A stretch of 33,169 nucleotides of DNA from a bacterium UBP1_UBA4783 (GCA_002403075.1 DHHB01000047.1:1-33169); one strand, 5' to 3'. Numbered from the stretch's first letter, positions 8,010 to 16,791 are shown. Notes: generated from the letters alone by a model not told the origin. Made by a program: numbers and translations.

Positions 8010-9006
8010 CGAGCTCATCATCATCGCTCCGAACTGGCTCGGCGACGCCGTTATGGCGACGCCGCTCGTCCGCGCGGTCGAGGAGCGCTTTCCGGAAGCG
8101 CGCGTCGCCGTCGCGTGCCGCCGGTACACGGCCGCGATATTCGAGAACGGCGGAGCGCGGCGAAGGCTCATCGTGTACGGCGGCGACGGCGTATGGGCCC
8201 GGGCCGCGGCCGTTCGGCGCTCGCGCCCTTCGGGCGGATTCGACGCCTGCCTCGTCGCGCCGCCCTCGTTCGCCGCGGCGGTCGTCGCGCTCGCGTCGGG
8301 GGCCGGGCGCCGGATCGGCTACGGGGGGGAGGCGCGGAGCGCGCTCCTCACCGACGCGCTGCCCCGGAGGGACTATCGCCGGGGACATCTCTCCCGCGCG
8401 TACCTCGCTCTGCTCGAGAAGCTCTCGGGGGAGACGATCGCGGAGATACCCCTTCCCGCGGTCGCGCCGCCCGACGGATGGCGGGCGGTCGCCTCGCGGC
8501 TCTGCGGGGACCGTCCCTACTGCGTGCTCGCGCCGGGGGCGACGTACGGGTCGGCCAAGATGTGGCCCCGGCTCCGGTACGCGGAGCTCGCTCGACGGCT
8601 CGCGGGCGCCGATGGCCTCGCCGTCTTCGTCGTCGGCGGAGCCGCGGAGCGCGCGGAGGCGGAGCGCCTCGCGTCGGAGGCCGGAGCGGGGGCGCGCAGC
8701 CTCGCCGGGACGCTCTCGCTCGGCGAACTCCTCGCCGTGCTGCGCGGCGCGGCGGTCGTCGCGGGAAACGACAGCGGCCCCGTGCACGCCGCCGCGGCGC
8801 TCGGCGCGCCGACCGCCGCCGTGTTCGGCCCGACGAGCGTCGAATGGACCGCCCCGCGCGGCCGCGCGGTGAGGATCGTGCGCGCGGCCGCCGAGTGCGC
8901 TCCCTGCTACCGGCGGGAGTGCCCGCGCGGCACGCTCGAATGTCTCGAGCGCGTGAGCGTCGAGGACGTTCACCGCGCCGTGGTATCGCTTCTCAAGGGA
9001 GAGTGA
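7960..9006 (+). CDS. waaF: Lipopolysaccharide heptosyltransferase II-like (GT9)
   Basis: The product has 348 residues. Start GTG 7960 is supported by GAGGAG seven bases upstream and is the only usable start before the conserved N-terminus, so the gene overlaps msbA by 50 bases. The core shows IIIAPNWLGDAVMATPLVRAVEERFP, the WaaF-type donor-domain start. Downstream are LAPGATYGSAKMWP and GNDSGPVHAAAALGAPTAAVFGPTSVEW. The C-terminus carries CAPCYRRECPRGTLEC, a four-Cys motif common in WaaF-type proteins. It should add the second L-glycero-D-manno-heptose to the inner core on the cytoplasmic face of the inner membrane. The family is clear; the exact acceptor is inferred. Confidence 0.88.
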   Translation: MRKGSTGSSTTCRREPDELIIIAPNWLGDAVMATPLVRAVEERFPEARVAVACRRYTAAIFENGGARRRLIVYGGDGVWARAAAVRRSRPSGGFDACLVAPPSFAAAVVALASGAGRRIGYGGEARSALLTDALPRRDYRRGHLSRAYLALLEKLSGETIAEIPLPAVAPPDGWRAVASRLCGDRPYCVLAPGATYGSAKMWPRLRYAELARRLAGADGLAVFVVGGAAERAEAERLASEAGAGARSLAGTLSLGELLAVLRGAAVVAGNDSGPVHAAAALGAPTAAVFGPTSVEWTAPRGRAVRIVRAAAECAPCYRRECPRGTLECLERVSVEDVHRAVVSLLKGE

Positions 9007-9007
9007 C

Positions 9008-10045
9008 GTGAAACGACTCCGACCGTCCTTCGACGACCTTCGGCTCGCGGCGTGCGCGTGGCTCGGCAGACGCGTCGTCGTCTTCGGCGACATGATCCTC
9101 GACGAGTTCGTCTACGGGAGGACCGGCCGCGTCTCGCGGGAGGCGCCGGTCGTGATCGTCCGGTACGACGGATCCGAATGGATGCCCGGCGGAGCGGCGA
9201 ACGCCGCGCAAAACATCTCGGCGCTGGGCGGCGTCGCCGTCCCCGTGAGCGTCGTTGGCGGAGACGAGGCGGGGGCGAGGCTCCGCGGGATTCTCGCCGC
9301 GCGCGGCATGCCTCGGCGCGGCCTCGTCGAGGCGCGCGCTCTGCGCACGACGACGAAGACGCGCGTCATGGCCGGGGATTTCCATGCGCAGCGGCAGCAG
9401 GTCGTCCGGATAGACCGCGAGGAAGAGGAGCCCCTTTCGCGGCGGCTCGAGGACCGCGTTCTCGCCGCCCTCGAGCGCGAGCTCGCCCGCTGCGAAGCCG
9501 TGCTCATGAGCGACTACGATCAGCGGCTCTTCTCGGAGCGGGTGGCGATCGAGGCGATGCGGATGTGCCGTGCGCGGGGCGTCCCCGTCGTCGTCGATTC
9601 ACGCCGCAGGCTCCCGATCTTTCGGGGGGCGGCGGCCGCGACGCCGAACGAGGTCGAGGCGGCGCGGGCCGCGGGGCTCGAGCCGGGGGACGGCGCGGCG
9701 CTCGAGCGGATCGGCCGCAGGCTCTTGAGAACCCTCGCCGCGCGCTCCGTGCTCGTGACGCGCGGGCGGTTCGGGATGGCGCTCTTCGAGCCCGGCAAGC
9801 GCACGCTCGCGATCGACGTCGTCGGAAGCCGCGCCGCGACGGACGTCACGGGAGCGGGGGACACCGTCGCCGCGGCGACGGCGCTCACGCTCGCTGCGGG
9901 CGGCGACATGCGGACGGCGATGCGGCTCGCGAACGTCGCCGCCTCGATCGTCGTGATGAAGCGCGGCACCGCGGTCGCGAGCACGGCCGAGGTGCTCGGG
10001 ACGATCGATGCGCTCGAGCGCGTCGAAAGGAGCTCCGCCGGGTGA
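9008..10045 (+). CDS. rfaE1: D-glycero-beta-D-manno-heptose-7-phosphate kinase (HldE N-terminal type, standalone)
   Basis: The product has 345 residues and starts at GTG 9008, one base after the previous stop. It is a PfkB/ribokinase-fold kinase. It shows VVVFGDMILDEFVYGRTGRVSREAPV near the N-terminus, the MPGGAANAAQNISALGG substrate loop, and the C-terminal anion-hole motif GAGDT (from 282) with catalytic base Asp285. The RxSxEAPV signature is specific to HldE/RfaE kinases. It phosphorylates heptose-7-phosphate at C1 in ADP-heptose synthesis. In E. coli the same protein also carries the adenylyltransferase; here that domain is a separate gene (11077-11577), with a glycosyltransferase gene between them. 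Confidence 0.93.
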   Translation: MKRLRPSFDDLRLAACAWLGRRVVVFGDMILDEFVYGRTGRVSREAPVVIVRYDGSEWMPGGAANAAQNISALGGVAVPVSVVGGDEAGARLRGILAARGMPRRGLVEARALRTTTKTRVMAGDFHAQRQQVVRIDREEEEPLSRRLEDRVLAALERELARCEAVLMSDYDQRLFSERVAIEAMRMCRARGVPVVVDSRRRLPIFRGAAAATPNEVEAARAAGLEPGDGAALERIGRRLLRTLAARSVLVTRGRFGMALFEPGKRTLAIDVVGSRAATDVTGAGDTVAAATALTLAAGGDMRTAMRLANVAASIVVMKRGTAVASTAEVLGTIDALERVERSSAG

Positions 10046-11025
10046 GGATCGCAGCGCTGTTGCCGCATCTTCTCGTCTTCGGAGGCGTGCGCCGCTACAT
10101 CGAGCTCGGCAACGTCTTCGCCTCGCGCGGACACGAGTTCGCGATATACACGCCCGACGGCGCCCCGCCCTCGTGGCTCCCGTTCCGGGGGAGCGTGCGG
10201 ACCTTCGACGAGCTCGCCGGGCGGGAGCACGACGTCTGCCTCTGCGGCTCGCCGGAGCTCGTCGGGCGCCTCGAATCGGCGAGCGCGCGGCTTCGCGTTT
10301 TCTACATTCAAATGGACGGCGTCGCGAACGAGCGGGAGATCGTCCGCTCGGGGAAGCTCCGCGTGATGGTCGTCTCGTCGGGGCTCGCGCGGCGCGTGCG
10401 GCGGCGCTACGGCGTTGAGCCGCTCGACGGGATCGGCGGCGTCAATCCGGATCTCTTCCATCCCGTCGAGCGGGGGGCGGGAAGTCCGATCCGTGTGATC
10501 AGCTTCGGGCGGCTCTCGAAGCCGCGAAAGGGAACACGTTTCGTCATCGACGCGGTGCGGGCGCTGCGCCGGCGCGGACTCGACGTAGAGCTCGATCTCT
10601 TCGACGCGCCGAATCCCGGCGACTCCGACCCGCGGATCGGATTCGAGCCGGGGGCGCCGTACCGCTATTACCTCGATCCCCCGCAGGAGCGGATGGCGGC
10701 GATGTACGGGGCGGCCGACATCTTCGCCTCGGCCGAGCGCCACGCGGGGTGGAGCAACACCGCCGCCGAGGCGGCGGCGTGCGGACTCCCGCTCGTGTGC
10801 ACGTCGAGCGGAACGGAGGATTTCGCGCGCGACGGGGAGAGCGCGCTCATCCTGCGGGCCCGGTTCGCGCCGCTCGCCGCCCGCGCGATCGGGCGTCTCT
10901 GCCGGGAGCCCGAGCTTCGGCGCCGGCTCGGGGAGGAGGCGCGCAGGCGCGTGCTCGAGTTCACGTGGGAGCGGCTTTGTGATAGGATGGAGCGGCAGTT
11001 CGAGGAGCTTCTCGCGCGCCCGTAG
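10042..11025 (+). CDS. GT4-family glycosyltransferase
   Basis: The product has 327 residues. Start GTG 10042 overlaps the kinase stop by 4 bases and has AAAGGAGC upstream. Open frame further upstream is only the alternate frame of the kinase gene. The sequence starts VRIAALLPHLLVFGGVRRYIELGNVFASRGHEF, a GT4 acceptor-domain start. The donor domain contains ISFGRLSKPRKGTRFVIDAVRAL, then AADIFASAERHAGWSNTAAEAAACGLPLVCTSSGTEDFARDG, where the conserved E-x7-E-like region lies. At 327 residues it is slightly short for the family. It probably adds an outer-core or side-branch sugar; donor and acceptor cannot be read from the sequence. Confidence 0.85.
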   Translation: MRIAALLPHLLVFGGVRRYIELGNVFASRGHEFAIYTPDGAPPSWLPFRGSVRTFDELAGREHDVCLCGSPELVGRLESASARLRVFYIQMDGVANEREIVRSGKLRVMVVSSGLARRVRRRYGVEPLDGIGGVNPDLFHPVERGAGSPIRVISFGRLSKPRKGTRFVIDAVRALRRRGLDVELDLFDAPNPGDSDPRIGFEPGAPYRYYLDPPQERMAAMYGAADIFASAERHAGWSNTAAEAAACGLPLVCTSSGTEDFARDGESALILRARFAPLAARAIGRLCREPELRRRLGEEARRRVLEFTWERLCDRMERQFEELLARP

Positions 11026-11076
11026 CGGGAGGAGCGCGGTGGCGCGGTCCGGCCGCACCGCGGGCGGGCGGCGAGG

Positions 11077-11577
11077 ATGAGCATGGACGAACGAAGACTC
11101 TGGACGGATGCGGGAGAGCTCTCGCGGGCCCTCGAACGGGGACCCGGGCGGGGGCGTCCGCTCGTCCTCGCGAACGGCGTATTCGACATCCTGCACGTCG
11201 GACACGTGCGGTACCTCGAGGAGGCGGCGGCGCTCGGCGCCGTGCTCGTCGTCGCCCTGAACGACGACGCCTCGACGCGCTCGCTCAAGGGGGCGGGGAG
11301 GCCCGTCATGCCGGCCGCGGACCGCGCGGCGCTGCTGCTCGCGCTGCGCTGCGTCGATCACGTTCTCGTCTTCGGCGGGGCCACGGTGGACGGCGTCATC
11401 AGGGAGCTGCGGCCGGACGTCCACGCCAAGGGGACCGACTACACGGCCGACACCGTTCCCGAGCGCGAAACGGCCCGCGCGGTCGGCTGCCGCACGGTGA
11501 TCGCGGGCGATCCGAAGGATCACTCGAGCAGCGCCGTCCTGCGGGGCATCCGGGGGGCTGACGCGCGTGGATCTTGA
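11077..11577 (+). CDS. rfaE2: D-glycero-beta-D-manno-heptose 1-phosphate adenylyltransferase (HldE C-terminal type)
   Basis: The product has 166 residues, the usual size of a standalone RfaE domain II. The nucleotidyltransferase fold is marked by LANGVFDILHVGHVRYLEEAAALG, with the HVGH catalytic motif at 40-43. VVALNDDASTRSLKGAGRPVMP follows, and the C-terminal SSSAVLRGIRG corresponds to the ATP-binding ST-rich motif. It turns heptose-1-phosphate and ATP into ADP-heptose, the donor for the GT9 enzymes around it. A start at ATG 11083 is possible. It overlaps the next gene by 11 bases. The genes for GmhA, GmhB and the HldD epimerase are not in this window. Confidence 0.93.
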   Translation: MSMDERRLWTDAGELSRALERGPGRGRPLVLANGVFDILHVGHVRYLEEAAALGAVLVVALNDDASTRSLKGAGRPVMPAADRAALLLALRCVDHVLVFGGATVDGVIRELRPDVHAKGTDYTADTVPERETARAVGCRTVIAGDPKDHSSSAVLRGIRGADARGS

Positions 11578-12607
11578 AGCCGCCTCCCGCGGCGCGGGCA
11601 TACCGCTCAGGATCCTCGTCACGAGGCTGCGGTACCTCGGCGACGTGATACTCACGACGCCGGCGCTCGCGGCGCTCGCGAAGCGATACCCCGCGGCCGA
11701 AATCCATTACCTCGCGGAAGCTCCCTATGTCTCCGTGCTCGAGGGGAACCCGCATCTTTCGGGCGTCATCCCGCTGCGTCCGGGGGTTCGCGGCTCGCTC
11801 GAGGCCGTCTCGGCGATGAGGCGGCTGCGCTTCTCGGCCGCGATCGATCTCTTCTACAATCCGCGCAGCGCCGCGCTGCTCTTTCTCTCCGGGATTCCGG
11901 TACGGGTCGGAGGATCGCGACGGATCCGGCGCCGTCTCTACACGCACGTCGCGAACGCGCCGCCGGGCACGCGGAGCGCCGCGGCCCATCACGTCGCGTT
12001 TCTCCGCGCGGTCGGCGTCGAGGACGGGGAGGGGCTTCCCCGCGTATATCTCGCCGCGGCCGAGATCGAAGGGGGGAGGGCCGAGATCGACCGGGCTCTC
12101 TCGGGAGTCGCGAAGGGTCGGGTCGTCGCGTTTCACCCGGGCGGGACGTGGCCCGCCAAGCGGTGGCCGCCCGAGGGCTTCGGCCGGCTCGCCGCTCTTC
12201 TGCGCGCGAAGCTCGGCGCCTCGGTCGTCGCGCTCGCGGGCCCCGGCGAGGAGGGGATCGCGCGATCGGCCGCCGCGGCCTCGGACGGCGCGCTCACGCC
12301 GCTTCCGCCGATGTCCGTTCGGCGCGCGGCCTCGGTGCTCGCCGCGAGCGACGCGGTCGTCGCGAACGACGGGGGCATCATGCACCTCGCCGTCGCGCTC
12401 GGGAGACCCACGGTCGCCGTCTTCGGGCCGACTGAAACGGACATATGGTTTCCGTACGAGGGGAAGGGCCCCTTCGCCGTCATGACGCACACGCCGCCGT
12501 GCGCGCCGTGCCACAAGCACTACTGCGACAGCGGCGAATGCCTGAAATCCATCGAGCCGGAAGAGGTGCTCGGGAAGCTCGGCGAGGTGCTCGCGTGGAA
12601 AAGCTGA
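11567..12607 (+). CDS. GT9 LPS heptosyltransferase
   Basis: The product has 346 residues and starts at GTG 11567. Conserved GT9 features are ILVTRLRYLGDVILTTPALAALAKRYP, HPGGTWPAKRWPPEGF, VVANDGGIMHLAVALGRPTVAVFGPTETDIWFP, and a Cys-rich tail CAPCHKHYCDSGEC. The Asp in RYLGDV corresponds to the catalytic Asp described for WaaC. The protein should transfer heptose from ADP-heptose to Kdo-lipid A or a later core acceptor in the cytoplasm. Whether it is the first (WaaC-like) or a later heptosyltransferase cannot be decided by eye. It overlaps the nucleotidyltransferase gene and the next GT9 gene. Confidence 0.87.
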   Translation: MDLEAASRGAGIPLRILVTRLRYLGDVILTTPALAALAKRYPAAEIHYLAEAPYVSVLEGNPHLSGVIPLRPGVRGSLEAVSAMRRLRFSAAIDLFYNPRSAALLFLSGIPVRVGGSRRIRRRLYTHVANAPPGTRSAAAHHVAFLRAVGVEDGEGLPRVYLAAAEIEGGRAEIDRALSGVAKGRVVAFHPGGTWPAKRWPPEGFGRLAALLRAKLGASVVALAGPGEEGIARSAAAASDGALTPLPPMSVRRAASVLAASDAVVANDGGIMHLAVALGRPTVAVFGPTETDIWFPYEGKGPFAVMTHTPPCAPCHKHYCDSGECLKSIEPEEVLGKLGEVLAWKS

Positions 12608-13731
12608 TCGCGCCGGGGCGGATGGCGGAGCGATGGCGCCGCGGGGAGCCGTCGTCGATACTCGTCGTGCGGCTGAAGGCCCTCGGAGACATCGTCCTCT
12701 CGCTTCCCATCGTCCGCGCTCTGCGCGCGCGGTTTCCGGGCTCGCGCATCCGGTACCTCTGCCGGGAGCGCTACGCCGCGGCGCTCGCCGGCGTGCGCGA
12801 GATCGACGAGAAGCTCGTCCTGCCCGAGACGGCGGCGGGACAGGCGAGGTTCGCCGCGGCGCTGCGTCGGGACCGTCCGGACTGCGTGATCGATCTTCTC
12901 GGCTCGCCGCGGAGCGCCGTTCTCTCGGCGCTCTGCGGGGCGAGGCTCCGGATCGGCATGGATACGCGGAGGCACAACTGGTGCTACCATCTCGTGCTCC
13001 CGCGCGCGTTCTATCGGGGCGGCGAGCGGGTGAAATGCTATACGCTCGATTCGAACGAGGAGATCGTGCGTCTCCTCGGCCTTCCCGCCGACGAGCGGCG
13101 GGGATGCGGGGAGCGCGGAGCCCGCGACGACGGCCGCTACGCGATCGGATTCCCCGCCGCGGAGAGCGGGCGGGACTGGGCGCGAAGCGTCGCCGCGGCC
13201 GCCTCCCGGGGGCGGGCGCTCCTCGTCGGCCTCGTTCCCGGCGCGCTCTATCAGGCGAAATCGTGGCGCGAGGAATATTTCATCGAGATCGCGCGGCGCC
13301 TGCGTGATACCATGAACGCCGCCGTAATCGTCCTGTGGGGACCGGGAGAGCGCGCGCTCGCCGAGTGGATCGCGTCGAACGCGCCCGGAGCGGCCGCAGC
13401 GCCGGAGACCGGCGTCGCGCGCCTCGGCGCGCTCGTCGGCGAGCTCGACTGCCTCGTCGGGATCGATTCGGGGCCGAAGCACCTCGCCGTCGTTCAGGGC
13501 GTGCCGACGGTGACGCTTTTCGGGCCCACCGATCCGCGCATCTGGGATCCGATGACGGAGCGCCACCGCACGCTGCGCGCGGCGGTGGAGTGCTTCCCCT
13601 GCAGGAAGAAGGAGTGCGTGCCGAACCTCTGTCTCGATCGAATCACGCCCGATATGGTCATGGCGGAGATAGAGGCGGCGGTCGCCGCGGCGGGAGACCG
13701 CCCGAGGCGCCGCGATTTCCCGGGAGAGTGA
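12595..13731 (+). CDS. GT9 LPS heptosyltransferase
   Basis: The product is about 378 residues. GTG 12595 is chosen as the start because it gives a normal N-terminus ahead of SSILVVRLKALGDIVLSLPIVRALRARFP and overlaps the upstream stop by 13 bases; ATG 12622 is an alternative. Open frame further upstream is antisense to nothing and lies wholly within the preceding gene. Other GT9 features are LVPGALYQAKSWREEYF, LVGIDSGPKHLAVVQGVPTVTLFGPTDPRIWDP and CFPCRKKECVPNLC at the C-terminus. This is the fourth GT9 gene of the island and the third with the full donor-site and Cys-tail motifs, which suggests an inner core with several heptoses. Confidence 0.86.
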   Translation: MEKLIAPGRMAERWRRGEPSSILVVRLKALGDIVLSLPIVRALRARFPGSRIRYLCRERYAAALAGVREIDEKLVLPETAAGQARFAAALRRDRPDCVIDLLGSPRSAVLSALCGARLRIGMDTRRHNWCYHLVLPRAFYRGGERVKCYTLDSNEEIVRLLGLPADERRGCGERGARDDGRYAIGFPAAESGRDWARSVAAAASRGRALLVGLVPGALYQAKSWREEYFIEIARRLRDTMNAAVIVLWGPGERALAEWIASNAPGAAAAPETGVARLGALVGELDCLVGIDSGPKHLAVVQGVPTVTLFGPTDPRIWDPMTERHRTLRAAVECFPCRKKECVPNLCLDRITPDMVMAEIEAAVAAAGDRPRRRDFPGE

Positions 13732-13733
13732 CG

Positions 13734-14519
13734 ATGTCCGGAGCCCTCGACATCCTTTCCCTCGTCGTCGTCGCGCGCGACGAGGAGGACAACATCGCCC
13801 GCTGTCTCGGGAGCCTGCCGGGAGCGGGGGAGGCGGTCGTCGTCGTCGACGCCGCGAGCGTCGACGGAACGGCGGAGGCGGCGCGCCGTCTCGGCGCGCG
13901 CGTATACGAGCGCCCGTTCGCGTCGGCGGCCGAGCAGAAGAACTGGGGGATGGCTCAGGCGCGCGGCGAATGGATCCTCGTGCTCGACGCGGACGAGACG
14001 GCGACCCCCGCGCTCGCGCGCTCCGTCGCCGAGGCGATCGGCGCGCCGCGCGCGGACGGGTACTGGATACTCCGCCGGAGCGAGTTTCTCGGGCGGCGCA
14101 TCCGGTTCTGCGGCTGGCACGACGACCGCATCCTGCGCCTGTTCCGGCGCGGCGCGGGGAGGTATCCCGAACGCGCCGTGCACGAGAGGCTCGAGCTCGC
14201 GGGAGAGGCCGCGCAGATCGCGGGAACGATCGAGCACCGGCCGTACCGGAACCTCGACGAGTACGTCGACCGCATGAAGAGCTACAGCCGCCGCGGCGCC
14301 GAGGAGCTCCGAAGGCGCGGGGCGAAGTGGTTCCCGGGCATCCTGCTCCGGCCGCCCGCGCGCTTCTTCCGGATGTACGTCCTGCAGCTCGGATTTCTGG
14401 ACGGAGCGGCGGGATTCCTTCTCTGCTCGCTCGCCGCGACGGGCGTGTTTCTCAAGTACGCGTTCCTGCGGGAGCTCGGCGCGGAGGACCGCGGCCGGGC
14501 GAACGGGGGGAAGGCATGA
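13734..14519 (+). CDS. WaaE/KdtX-like LPS core GT2 glycosyltransferase
   Basis: The product has 261 residues. Start ATG 13734 has GGGAG about 8 bases upstream, two bases after the preceding stop. The GT-A fold of family 2 is seen in DILSLVVVARDEEDNIARCLGSL, VVVDAASVDGTAEAARRLGARVYERPF, AEQKNWGMAQARGEWILVLDADE (DAD at 85-87) and the WHDDRILRLFRRGAGRYPERAVHE region, a pattern typical of the WaaE/KdtX group that adds beta-glucose to heptose I of the inner core. A hydrophobic C-terminal stretch (PPARFFRMYVLQLGFLDGAAG) may bind the membrane. The sugar and linkage are inferred from the family. Confidence 0.86.
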   Translation: MSGALDILSLVVVARDEEDNIARCLGSLPGAGEAVVVVDAASVDGTAEAARRLGARVYERPFASAAEQKNWGMAQARGEWILVLDADETATPALARSVAEAIGAPRADGYWILRRSEFLGRRIRFCGWHDDRILRLFRRGAGRYPERAVHERLELAGEAAQIAGTIEHRPYRNLDEYVDRMKSYSRRGAEELRRRGAKWFPGILLRPPARFFRMYVLQLGFLDGAAGFLLCSLAATGVFLKYAFLRELGAEDRGRANGGKA

Positions 14520-15616
14520 GCGCCGCCTCCGAGCGCGCCGGGCGCGGGAGCGGGGTGCTCTTTTTCGGCGGGTACGATCCGTTGTATCCGCGAAACGCTA
14601 TCCTGCGCGAGGGGCTCGCCCGCGCGGGGCTCGCCGTCTCCGAGTGCCGCGTGGACGGGCGGCTCAAGGTCCATATGCGGTACCCCGCGCTGATCGCGCG
14701 GTTTCTCGAATCGAGGGATCGCGGCGGCGTCATGCTCGTCCCCGAGTTTCGCCACAAGGACGTGCCGCTCGCGTGGGCGCTCGCGCGCTGCGCGGGGAGA
14801 CGGCTCGTCTTCGATCCGCTCGTCTCGCGCTACGAGACCCGCGTGCTCGACCGGGCGGACGCGGCGCGCGGGTCGGCGCAGGCCCGGCACAACCGCAACA
14901 TCGATTCGATCTCGCTCCGGCTTCCCGATCTCGTTCTCGCCGACACCTCCGCCCACGCGGAGTTCTACGCGCGGGAGTTCGGCGTGCCGCGCGGGAGGAT
15001 CCGCGTTCTCCCCGTCGGATTCGACGACCGGCTCTTCGCCGAGGCGCCGCCGCCGCGCGGGCGGCCCGTCGCCGTCCTCTTCTACGGCTCGTTCCTGCCG
15101 CTTCACGGCGCGGAGACGATCGTCGAGGCGGCGCGTCTTCTGAGGGGAGAGGGCGTGCGCTTCGTTCTCGTCGGCGCGGGGCAGACGCACGCCGAGGCGT
15201 CGAGGCGCGCGGCCGGAGTGCCGGCGGGGCTCGTGGAGTTCCGTCCGCCGGTCCCCCCGAGCGAGCTTCCGGCGCTCGTCGCCTCCGCCGGCGTCGTCCT
15301 CGGCGTCTTCGGCGTGACGCCGAAGACGGGGATGGTCGTGCCGAACAAGGTGTTTCAGGCGCTCGCCGTCGGAAGGCCCGTCGTCACGGCGGATACCCCG
15401 GCGATGCGGGAGTTTCTGCGCGAGGGGGAGGATTTCGCGGGCGTTCCCGCGGGGGACGCCGCCGCGCTCGCCGCGGCGATCGCGCGTCTCGCCGACGACG
15501 AGCGGCTTCGCGAATCTCTCGGCCGCACGGGCGGCGCCCGCGTCCGTTCCGAGTTCAACACGACGAGGATCGGGGAGCGGTGCGCGGCGATATTCCGGGA
15601 GGCGGGGTTGGCATGA
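14516..15616 (+). CDS. GT4-family glycosyltransferase
   Basis: The product has 366 residues and starts at ATG 14516, overlapping the upstream stop by ATGA, with a GGGGGGAAGG ribosome binding site. The N-terminal domain has SGVLFFGGYDPLYPRNAILREGLARAG. The middle has PDLVLADTSAHAEFYAREFGVP and VLPVGFDDRLF, and the C-terminal domain VLFYGSFLPLHGAETIVEAARLL and GMVVPNKVFQALAVGRPVVTADTPAMREFL. This is the GT-B fold of GT4 enzymes. The acceptor helix carries PEFRHKDVPLAWALAR, a feature I cannot assign. The substrate is unknown; by context it belongs to core or O-antigen assembly. Confidence 0.84.
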   Translation: MSAASERAGRGSGVLFFGGYDPLYPRNAILREGLARAGLAVSECRVDGRLKVHMRYPALIARFLESRDRGGVMLVPEFRHKDVPLAWALARCAGRRLVFDPLVSRYETRVLDRADAARGSAQARHNRNIDSISLRLPDLVLADTSAHAEFYAREFGVPRGRIRVLPVGFDDRLFAEAPPPRGRPVAVLFYGSFLPLHGAETIVEAARLLRGEGVRFVLVGAGQTHAEASRRAAGVPAGLVEFRPPVPPSELPALVASAGVVLGVFGVTPKTGMVVPNKVFQALAVGRPVVTADTPAMREFLREGEDFAGVPAGDAAALAAAIARLADDERLRESLGRTGGARVRSEFNTTRIGERCAAIFREAGLA

Positions 15617-16719
15617 GAGCCCTTCTTGCGAACGACGAGGCCGGCTTCCGCGGAGGAGAGCATCAGACGATCGCCCTCGCGCTCGGGCTCGCGGCGCGCG
15701 GGTGCGAGGTCGCGATCGCGTGCCGCGCCGGATCTCCGCTCGCGGCGCGCGCCGAGGCGGAGGGGATCGAGCGGCGCGTCTTCGCGTTCGAGAGGTGGCC
15801 CGTCGCGACGCCGTTCGCGCTCGCGCGTTTCATCGCCGCGTGGCGCCCCGATATCTGCCACGCGCAGACGGCCGGCGCGCACACCCATCTGTGGCTCGCG
15901 CGAGCGGCGGCCTCGTCCCGGCCGCCGCTCGTCGTTTCGCGCCGCGTCGCGTTCAGGATCGCGCCGACGCCGCTCTCGCTCATGAAGTACCGGCGGGGCG
16001 TGGCGCATTTCATTCCCATATCGCGCGCCGCGGCGGAGAGCCTCGCGCGCATCGGCGTCCCGGCCGAGCGGATGACGGTCGTTCCGAGCGGCGTCGAAAC
16101 GGCGCGCTTCGCGCGGCGCTCGGGAGGCGCGGGCCGCGGGAGGTGGAGCATCGGCGACGGCGAGCTTGTCGTGGGAACGGTCGCCGCTTTCGAGGCCGAG
16201 AAGGGGCTCGCGACGCTCGTCGACGCGGCGGCGGCGCTTCGCTCGCGCGGCCTGCGCGCGCGGCTCGTGCTCGCGGGCGAGGGGCGCCTCGGGCCGGGGC
16301 TCGCGGAGAGGGCGGCCCGCGCCGGGCTCGGCGATTCGGTGATTATCACGGGGCGGGACCTTTCGCTCGAGGAGACGCTCGGCGCATTCGACGTATTCGC
16401 TCTCCCGTCTCTCGAGGAGGGCCTCTCGACCGCGCTCCTCGCCGCGATGGCCTCGGGTCTCCCCGTCGTCGCGAGCGATACGGGGGGGATACCCGAGGCC
16501 GTTTCGCCCGAGTGCGCGATCCTCGTGCCGCCGGGGAACGCGGGATCGCTCGCAGGGGCGATCGAGAGGCTCCTCGCCGATCCGGATCTCCGGCGGCGGA
16601 TGGGGGAGGCCGGGAAGGCGAGGGCCGCCCTGTTCGACATCTCGATAACGGTCGATCGAACGCTCGAGCTCTACCGGGCGGTTTTGAACGCGGACGCGGC
16701 GGCGGGCGGCTGGCGATGA
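15613..16719 (+). CDS. GT4-family glycosyltransferase
   Basis: The product has 368 residues, starting at ATG 15613 with an ATGA overlap. The N-terminus MRALLANDEAGFRGGEHQTIALALGLAARG includes the glycine-rich GGE acceptor loop. The donor domain shows VVGTVAAFEAEKGLATLVDAAAAL, RLVLAGEGRLGPGL, and SLEEGLSTALLAAMASGLPVVASDTGGIPE with the E-rich catalytic segment. It resembles WaaG/GT4 enzymes of LPS core synthesis, although the exact sugar cannot be assigned. It is the last gene of the LPS island; a terminator-like hairpin lies about 50 bases after it. Confidence 0.87.
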   Translation: MRALLANDEAGFRGGEHQTIALALGLAARGCEVAIACRAGSPLAARAEAEGIERRVFAFERWPVATPFALARFIAAWRPDICHAQTAGAHTHLWLARAAASSRPPLVVSRRVAFRIAPTPLSLMKYRRGVAHFIPISRAAAESLARIGVPAERMTVVPSGVETARFARRSGGAGRGRWSIGDGELVVGTVAAFEAEKGLATLVDAAAALRSRGLRARLVLAGEGRLGPGLAERAARAGLGDSVIITGRDLSLEETLGAFDVFALPSLEEGLSTALLAAMASGLPVVASDTGGIPEAVSPECAILVPPGNAGSLAGAIERLLADPDLRRRMGEAGKARAALFDISITVDRTLELYRAVLNADAAAGGWR

Positions 16720-16769
16720 CGATTTTCCGGATGCGTGCACGGCGCTTGCAGGATACCCCTATGAGAAGG

Positions 16770-16791
16770 ATCGCGCGGAGGCCGCGATTTT
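16770..16791 (+). terminator. Intrinsic terminator after the LPS-core operon
   Basis: ATCGCG (16770-16775) and CGCGAT (16783-16788) pair around a 7-base loop and run into TTTT. The last T bases overlap the -35 box of the next promoter. Confidence 0.5.

Noticed and set aside
4929..8171. Very long open frame on the minus strand (over 1000 codons)
   Set aside because: It runs opposite the clearly real lon, GT9 and msbA genes; its composition is Arg/Glu/Asp-rich with no domain, as expected from a GC-rich antisense frame.
9052..10041. Upstream extension of the GT4 frame at 10042-11025
   Set aside because: The extension is Arg-rich and lies fully inside the PfkB kinase gene in another frame. The GT4 family start and ribosome binding site are at 10042.
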